A stretch of DNA of 64,000 nucleotides, from positions 16,627,210-16,691,209 of the forward strand of contig JAJLRJ010000009.1 in assembly GCA_024195265.1 (NCBI GenBank), in the 5' to 3' direction. Numbering within the stretch: the stretch's first letter is position 1; every line of letters starts with the position of its first letter. The translations under genes and the position numbers were made by a program. The stretch comes from Dendrophyllia cribrosa (taxonomy: Eukaryota; Cnidaria; Anthozoa; Scleractinia; Dendrophylliidae). Shown one piece after another: positions 59,201 to 64,000 of the stretch. A model generated the notes under the pieces. That model worked only from the letters and a program-made list of their open reading frames with translations. It did no database searches and was not told where the DNA came from.

Positions 59201-60403
59201 GCGTTCGAATGTTTGTTATAGGTATTGAGGTTTGCCACATTTGACCTGAGGAGGCAGCCTGCCAAACTTTTTCGTTTTCTCCTTTTGCCTCTTTCTGCTG
59301 TAGAATTGAATTCTTGACCGATTAGCCCGGCAATTTCGATTGTCTTGTCTTTGTAGCTGGAGGAAAGGACTTTCTGTACCTTTCAGAAGCAGTAAACATG
59401 TTTCCGATCAAGCTTCGTTGTAAAAACACTGCAGTTGCTTGTAAAAATGATAGAGATTAAACTTACCTATAAATAGAGCAGAGGTGAAAAAAAATGGCAA
59501 ACCAATGTGCGCGCGCAACTTGCTGGATGAGTCTATGACGTACGCGTAAGGAGAAGAACGTGTGCGCGCACCTTGCCGGAAGAGGTTACTGAACGTCGAA
59601 CGCAGTAACCAGGGATTATTAAGTGCGTTCGAATGTTTGTTATGGGTAAGAAGTGTTTGAGACTTGTTTGAGCGACATTTAGTTCTTTTATAACTTGTAA
59701 TATTCATTCATGATGTCAAGCATACATCACTAAGTAATTCTTCCTGAATTTCACGAAGACGTATTCCAAGTTACTTGATTGATAATTTACATTCGTGACG
59801 TAGCTCTTACATCACTAATTCCACAACAACCGGAAGAGGCTATGACGTATTTCCGGTACTTGACCCACCCACAAAATCGAGTTTCTCTCCCCTAAATGTT
59901 CGTGCCCAGGCCTCTCGCTTGTTGAGTTTAGGTTGCGTTCTCCTAACGTCGAACGCAATAATATTTTGTTGAATAATTAAGCTATGGTACACATTTGAAC
60001 TAGTAATTAAAATGTTTTTCCTTTGTACAGTGATAGGCAATGTCATCATTAAAAAAAGGTTGCAACACCAGCAGGCAGTGAAAATCACATGTGTACATAG
60101 TATAATCTATTGTAGGAACTCATGCACAAGTGATGTAACAAGCCTGTACTTTCATGCCAAAAATAAGATTTTTGTGCATTCAAGTTTTCATGACTTTAGC
60201 TGACATTTTTTTCTCATGACCTTAGCTGTTGTCCTACTTTGCTGAAGAGAAGTTGTGCGATGTTTACTAATTTTGCAACATGATGATTTTGTTCAAAATG
60301 TTACAACAGCTGTGGAATCTATCCTCTGAACTCTCCTCTTCTCTCCCTCTTCCCTCCCTCTTCCCTGATGCCTCCCCCCCAACCACCCCCCCTCCCCACC
60401 AAC

Positions 60404-60434
<31 letters not shown>

Positions 60435-61373
60435 ACCACCACCTCACCTCTTGTCCTAACTTATTGAAAGCCCAAACAGGCAAACAGCTCTTGCGAATTT
60501 TGAATGTTTTTGTTGTACAGGGCTTGAAATAGTTTTTCTAGCTTAATAGGACATGGTTTAGTATAGCAAAGTTTTGTAAATAGCATGTTTAAAATATAAG
60601 ACATTGATACCAAAAACATGTTTTTATGGAGGGCAGTGACATACGATAACTGTTGAAATCCCAGTGCCAGTGCAATGTATGAAGTACTGGCACAAGTAAC
60701 ACCCTATAAGGTAGCAGAATCTTGTTTGACAGGTGTGGCTCAAATGAATTTCTACCCCTTAGAGGTACCAATTCTAAAACAACACATTCTAACAGTGGTG
60801 ATTTAAGAATGCAGCACCCTAAGCGGTACCAATCTACAAATTTTGTCCCCTAAAAGGTACGACGAGCACCCCTGACATTTTATATGGGAGTCCCCCCCCT
60901 CGGGAAATACTTAGGTCAACTTGATAATTAACAACTATTCAGCGGCTCGGTAAATATCCACCACTACCCACCTACACTGAGGTGAATAGTTGTTTTAGTA
61001 TATACTGAAACAGTGAGATAATATAACGAAAATGATGCTTTTTAACTCATTTATTCCTGTCAACAATTACAATTTTCGCGCGCAAATTGCTGGGAGGTGA
61101 ATAGCACTTGCTATTCCGAGTTTCAGTAGCCAATCAGAGCGCGCCAACAATGCTATCCACTGTTTCAGTATATACTAACATTCGTTATTTGTTTTTCAGG
61201 ACTGGCCACCTACCTTTGACAGTTTTGAAAAAATTTTCTATTTCTGGACCGTCTATGTGTTTGCTAATGGAATTTGGATTGTTGTTCCAACAACCATTAT
61301 GTTACAGACGCTGTCAGAAATGAGGGATGTATATAATAACAAGCCCACTAGTTCAAAGAAGAAACGTAATTAA
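56028..61373 (+). CDS. EBP/EXPERA-family sterol delta8-delta7 isomerase-like protein (whole gene, 4 exons)
   Basis: Four exons join to 645 nt, 214 aa (human EBPL 206, EBP 230). Four to five TM helices in the ER membrane are expected. Family text: WMVIEYGKLDARY, MGPLCILWY, YDGFKH, YFWTVYVFANGIWIVVP. EBP shifts the sterol C8 double bond to C7. Catalytic positions: H60 (human H76) and N180/W183 (human N193/W196) are kept, but human E80, E122 and T125 correspond here to D64, S100 and E103. The C-terminus KKKRN provides a KKxx-type ER retrieval signal. Whether it is an isomerase, an EBPL-like binding protein or a third subfamily cannot be settled from sequence alone. Confidence 0.9.
57220..57400 (-). 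repeat. Dispersed 'GGTACCATGCAAAAGTACTG' repeat, minus copy
   Basis: TTTCACACTCAGAGTCAATA...GTGTGACCATTCAAATGAAACC...GCAGTACTTTTGCATGG. EBP-like intron 1. Confidence 0.8.
57530..57845. repeat. Diverged poly-C-type repeat with CCTAAACAGGG units
   Basis: Tandem TGTCCTAAACAGGGTA / TCCTATACAGGATA units, closing at ACCCCCCACCCCC. Related in layout to the poly-G/C-bounded elements. EBP-like intron 1. Confidence 0.55.
58074..58220 (+). CDS. EBP-like exon 2
   Basis: Residues 65-114 (LVGTFARGPKWMVIEYGKLD, then ARYWPTKDPLVMSISFLELG, VMGPLCILW). Core of the EXPERA domain. Acceptor ATTTAG|G, donor CTCTG|GTATGT. Confidence 0.93.
58245..58345. repeat. Palindromic 'GTCCGTATTAGAGAGG' repeat
   Basis: CCTCTCTAATACGGACACC and GTGTCCGTATTAGAGAGG lie head to head, then GTGTCCGTATTATAGTGGTC. 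EBP-like intron 2. Confidence 0.75.
58789..58918 (+). CDS. EBP-like exon 3
   Basis: Residues 114-157 (YQSIVKDFWWRHFMSILVST, then FQITGCILYCGSEAYDGFKH). Acceptor CCTCAG|GTA, donor CCCTG|GTAAGC. Phase 0 at the 3' end. Confidence 0.93.
58960..59140 (+). repeat. Dispersed 'GGTACCATGCAAAAGT' repeat, plus copy
   Basis: AAATGGTACCATGCAAAAGT...GGAGGTTTCATTTGAATGGTC...ACTGCATGTCTCCATTATTG. EBP-like intron 3, just after the exon 3 donor. Confidence 0.8.
59168..59650 (+). repeat. Direct duplicate of 'CAGGGATTATTAAGTGCGTT'
   Basis: The 43-bp stretch AGCAGTAATCAGGGATTATT...GCGTTCGAATGTTTGTTAT occurs at 59168 and, slightly changed, at 59600. It brackets about 430 bp, like an element and its target or a solo-repeat pair. 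Confidence 0.7.
60360..60436. repeat. C-rich/poly-C tract
   Basis: CCTCCCCCCCAACC followed by a homopolymeric C run. EBP-like intron 3. Confidence 0.9.
61200..61373 (+). CDS. EBP-like exon 4 and stop
   Basis: Residues 158-214 (FEKIFYFWTVYVFANGIWIV, then VPTTIMLQ...SSKKKRN). Acceptor TTTCAG|GAC, stop TAA at 61371-61373. Last TM helix with conserved N and W. Confidence 0.94.
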   Translation, partial: DWPPTFDSFEKIFYFWTVYVFANGIWIVVPTTIMLQTLSEMRDVYNNKPTSSKKKRN

Positions 61374-61830
61374 CAGCAGGACTATAAAATTAACTGAGAA
61401 AACAGGTGCTTTTTCATGCAACCTCCCCGATGTATTCTTGGTAAATAAGGACTTGTGGTGTACTTGTTCTGCTGATTAAGAAGGCTGATGGTAGTAGTAA
61501 TAGCAGGGGCTCACAATAAGAGGCATGTGATGTAGATTCAGGAATGTGTGTTGTTTCATCTCGCTGCAAGACATTTTTCTACCATTTTTTGAGCCTCCCT
61601 TAACATGATAGAAGAGGATCTAGACTTGTTTACTTGTATATCTGCAAACTTTATCTGAGTGATAGGCATGACAATTTTTTCGTGGGAGTGCCAGGATTTT
61701 CGAAGGCAACCCAACCAAATCTGTTAAAGACAACCTGATCTATTCCGAAGATGTCCTAAGTTGTTCCAAAGAACTCGAAAGTTTCCATGGACCTCAGACC
61801 TCCGTTTAATAACATCCAGCTGAAATCATA

Positions 61831-61836
61831 AATAAA
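61831..61836 (+). terminator. Candidate poly(A) signal of EBP-like gene (proximal)
   Basis: AATAAA 458 bp after the stop. A second AATAAA lies at 63114-63119, followed by a T/G-rich stretch. Which one is used is not decidable here. Confidence 0.45.
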
Positions 61837-63113
61837 CGTAACTATATTTTTAATTGGATCATGCGATCAGTTAAGGCTGATAGCTAAAATCTGTTACTCA
61901 GGCATGAGAAATTACTCCATAGGCATGAGGTCAGAGTTTTGGACTCACAGGTGTGAGACTTGTGCCTAAGGCACGAGACTTGTCAGGTATATACTTGTGA
62001 GATGGGAGTAAGTCAGAAGTTGTGTGTTCCTTACTCACAGCTCCTTTGCAAACTTAGAAGAACTGAGTTATGGCTGCTTTTGCACAATTACTTTTGAATT
62101 CTTGCCTTCTCTTTTAATTTTTTTCATCGAGTTAAATGAGCACAGAGCAGGTTTGTCACTTAAAGCTTTAAAGAAGCTGACTCAACAGCAAAAGTGGTAT
62201 AAAGTCATAAAACAAACTACATGTATAATTAGAAAGTCATGCTTTTTTTCATCATTTTAAAACTTTGCGAAGTTGGTCATCTTGCTGTAGGTTGCAGGCC
62301 ATGATTAAGCGCTGCCAGCTACTAATGACAGCCCTGACAGAGAGACTCTGCCATTTTATATTTTCTTTCATCAAAGAAAGCCTACGAAGTGTTTGTGACA
62401 TGTCTGATCCAAAACGTTTAATTGATAGTTTTAACCAGTCAAAGGGTGCATGATATGATCAATTTTAATTAATAATTCAAATTATGACTGCTCTTGATTG
62501 AATGAGTGATATAGCAGCCCCCATGTCAGGTCTCACACCATTGTTTCGATACCCTTTGAGAGAATGTAATACAACAAACAACAGAAACAATCGCTCCTAG
62601 CCCAAAAGCGGCCGCAACGTCTAAAACAATGGAGATTGAATGTATCTTTGGGTGTAATTATACACTCAGATAGTGGGGCCACAAATTAATGAGCATCTGT
62701 TTTCTTGAGTCATTATAGAACCACTTATAACTACATGGAATTTAATTTTTGAGTTATGTAATAGCACATTTAAATAATTCACTATTTTCCATTAAATTAT
62801 GCTCATTTATAATGTCGTAATTATAAATGTGTGACCAATTTTTAGTGTGTTATATATATAAAAATATTCACAAGTTTTTTTAAGTAGTACACATTATATC
62901 ATAAACATTAAAAAAAAAAACATTTTTCAGGTGTCTTTTTTTTTTTGCATTTAAGCAACAACATGTAAAGGTCAGATTTATACAGTGTAAAATAGAGAAG
63001 TTTGTGACTAGGCTGAGTTAAGTGTTTTCTATAGCTGGTTGCATGTAATACCAAATACTGTACTTCCTCGAAGGAGTGCCAGGGCATTTATGTATATCAA
63101 ATTTCATAGGTTC

Positions 63114-63119
63114 AATAAA
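63114..63119 (+). terminator. Candidate poly(A) signal of EBP-like gene (distal)
   Basis: TTCAATAAACTTGCTTG followed within 40 bp by TTTATTGTCCTTTGTCC, a plausible downstream element. It would give a 1.75-kb 3' UTR. Confidence 0.45.
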
Positions 63120-63194
63120 CTTGCTTGAATTTTGGACAATTTATTGTCCTTTGTCCTGCCCTATTCACCCCAAGATCTCACAATAATGTAATTA

Positions 63195-63320
63195 AATGAT
63201 TGTCTTTGGCAGATTCAACCTTCTCTTACCTCATACATGTACACTTTTTCTGACTTCTCTCTCTCTCTCTCTCTCCTGGCCTTTTCAGCAACCATAAGGG
63301 GATTAATAATAATATTGTAA
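63195..63320 (+). repeat. Direct duplication, copy 1 (copy 2 at 63787-63905)
   Basis: AATGATTGTCTTTGGCAGAT...CTCATACATGTACACTTTTTC...CCATAAGGGGATTAATAATA, ATATTGTAAG are identical apart from (CT)n length (11 versus 5 units). Confidence 0.95.
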
Positions 63321-63453
63321 GTTATTAATTAAAAAGTGGGAGTAATACTTATTCAAGGGGTGCTTAATGAGGGTGAGCACTTATTCCACGAAATGTGGTA
63401 ATCAATGATTTTAGCTTACATTCAGCTAATACCGACTGTAAATCCTCTATTAG

Positions 63454-63499
<46 letters not shown>
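63454..63499. repeat. Poly-C tract (about 45 bp)
   Basis: One of the longest homopolymers in the window, between the two direct-repeat copies. Confidence 0.95.
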
Positions 63500-63502
<3 letters not shown>

Positions 63503-63927
63503 TCTTATAGTTGGTTGAGTCGTTGCACAAGGCAAGAATAAACAACACAACTTTATTCCTCGAGTTCTCTAGGTTACATATGCTCTTTTCACAGACTGGT
63601 TTTAACCGGTTGCGAGCATACAATGCTACATGTATACAGTCACTAATTGTCCCATTACAATAATCAAAGTTTCTGTTACAAAGTTGTTAAAATTAATTGT
63701 CCTAGAAAAACGCCAGTAAGATGGGAAATATGGTCAGAAAGGTTTCCAAACTACTATTAAGCCTATTTGACAAATAGTTCCAGGCAAAATGATTGTCTTT
63801 GGCAGATTCAACCTTCTCTTACCTCATACATGTACACTTTTTCTGACTTCTCTCTCTCCTGGCCTTTTCAGCAACCATAAGGGGATTAATAATAATATTG
63901 TAAGTCCAGAATGTAACAGAATGTTGG

Positions 63928-64000
63928 TAGGTCTCAGAGTGCCATATGGCACTATCGGGAATAAGATGCAGTCACGCAAGAGTGCCATATGGCACTATCG
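63928..64000. repeat. Repeated palindrome GTGCCATATGGCAC at window edge
   Basis: AGAGTGCCATATGGCACTATCG occurs at about 63937 and 63979 (42-bp period), cut by the window end. A related GTGCCATATAGCAC lies at about 16886. Confidence 0.85.

Overview
This is animal nuclear DNA: genes split by many introns, GT-AG junctions throughout plus one AT-AC junction, and dense dispersed repeats. The protein sequences and repeat types (Penelope-like element remnants, many small TIR elements, poly-G/C-bounded repeats) fit an anthozoan cnidarian, most likely a stony coral. That assignment is inference; no taxonomic search was possible.

Layout. (1) 210-46329, + strand: a complete ZDHHC17/HIP14-type ankyrin-repeat palmitoyltransferase. 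I rebuilt it exon by exon: 18 exons are used per transcript, all phases match, and the product is 621 aa. Exon 11 exists in two alternative copies (16134-16237 and 18861-18967). Both take a U2-type AG acceptor from exon 10, and both end at the same U12-type AT donor (ATATCCTTTA). That donor can only join the U12 AC acceptor at 20940, which has a perfect U12 branch site at 20922-20930. Splice-site chemistry therefore forces exactly one copy to be used. (2) 24289-43613: the 19.3-kb intron 15 holds a tandem array of intronless rhodopsin-class GPCR genes on the same strand. There is one decayed copy (30013-30954) and two intact 321-aa copies (35449-36414, 39319-40284), each of the intact ones followed directly by a 5'-truncated decayed half copy. 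Remnants of retroelements lie here too, including a Penelope-like GIY-YIG fragment with a hammerhead-ribozyme-like motif, and a 59-copy TTACA array. (3) 46330-56027: intergenic and repeat-rich, with a MITE nested in a MITE around a 93-bp perfect palindrome, a non-LTR retrotransposon tail, and a 2-kb element with long inverted ends. (4) 56028-61373, + strand: a complete four-exon EBP/EXPERA-family sterol-isomerase-like gene (214 aa) with altered catalytic positions. (5) 61374-64000: its 3' UTR and repeats, including a 120-bp direct duplication and a long poly-C tract.

The two host genes have no evident joint pathway. The palmitoyltransferase acts on Golgi/endosomal membranes and the EBP-like protein on the ER. 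The nested GPCRs look like a recently expanding lineage-specific set that shares its host gene's transcribed strand.
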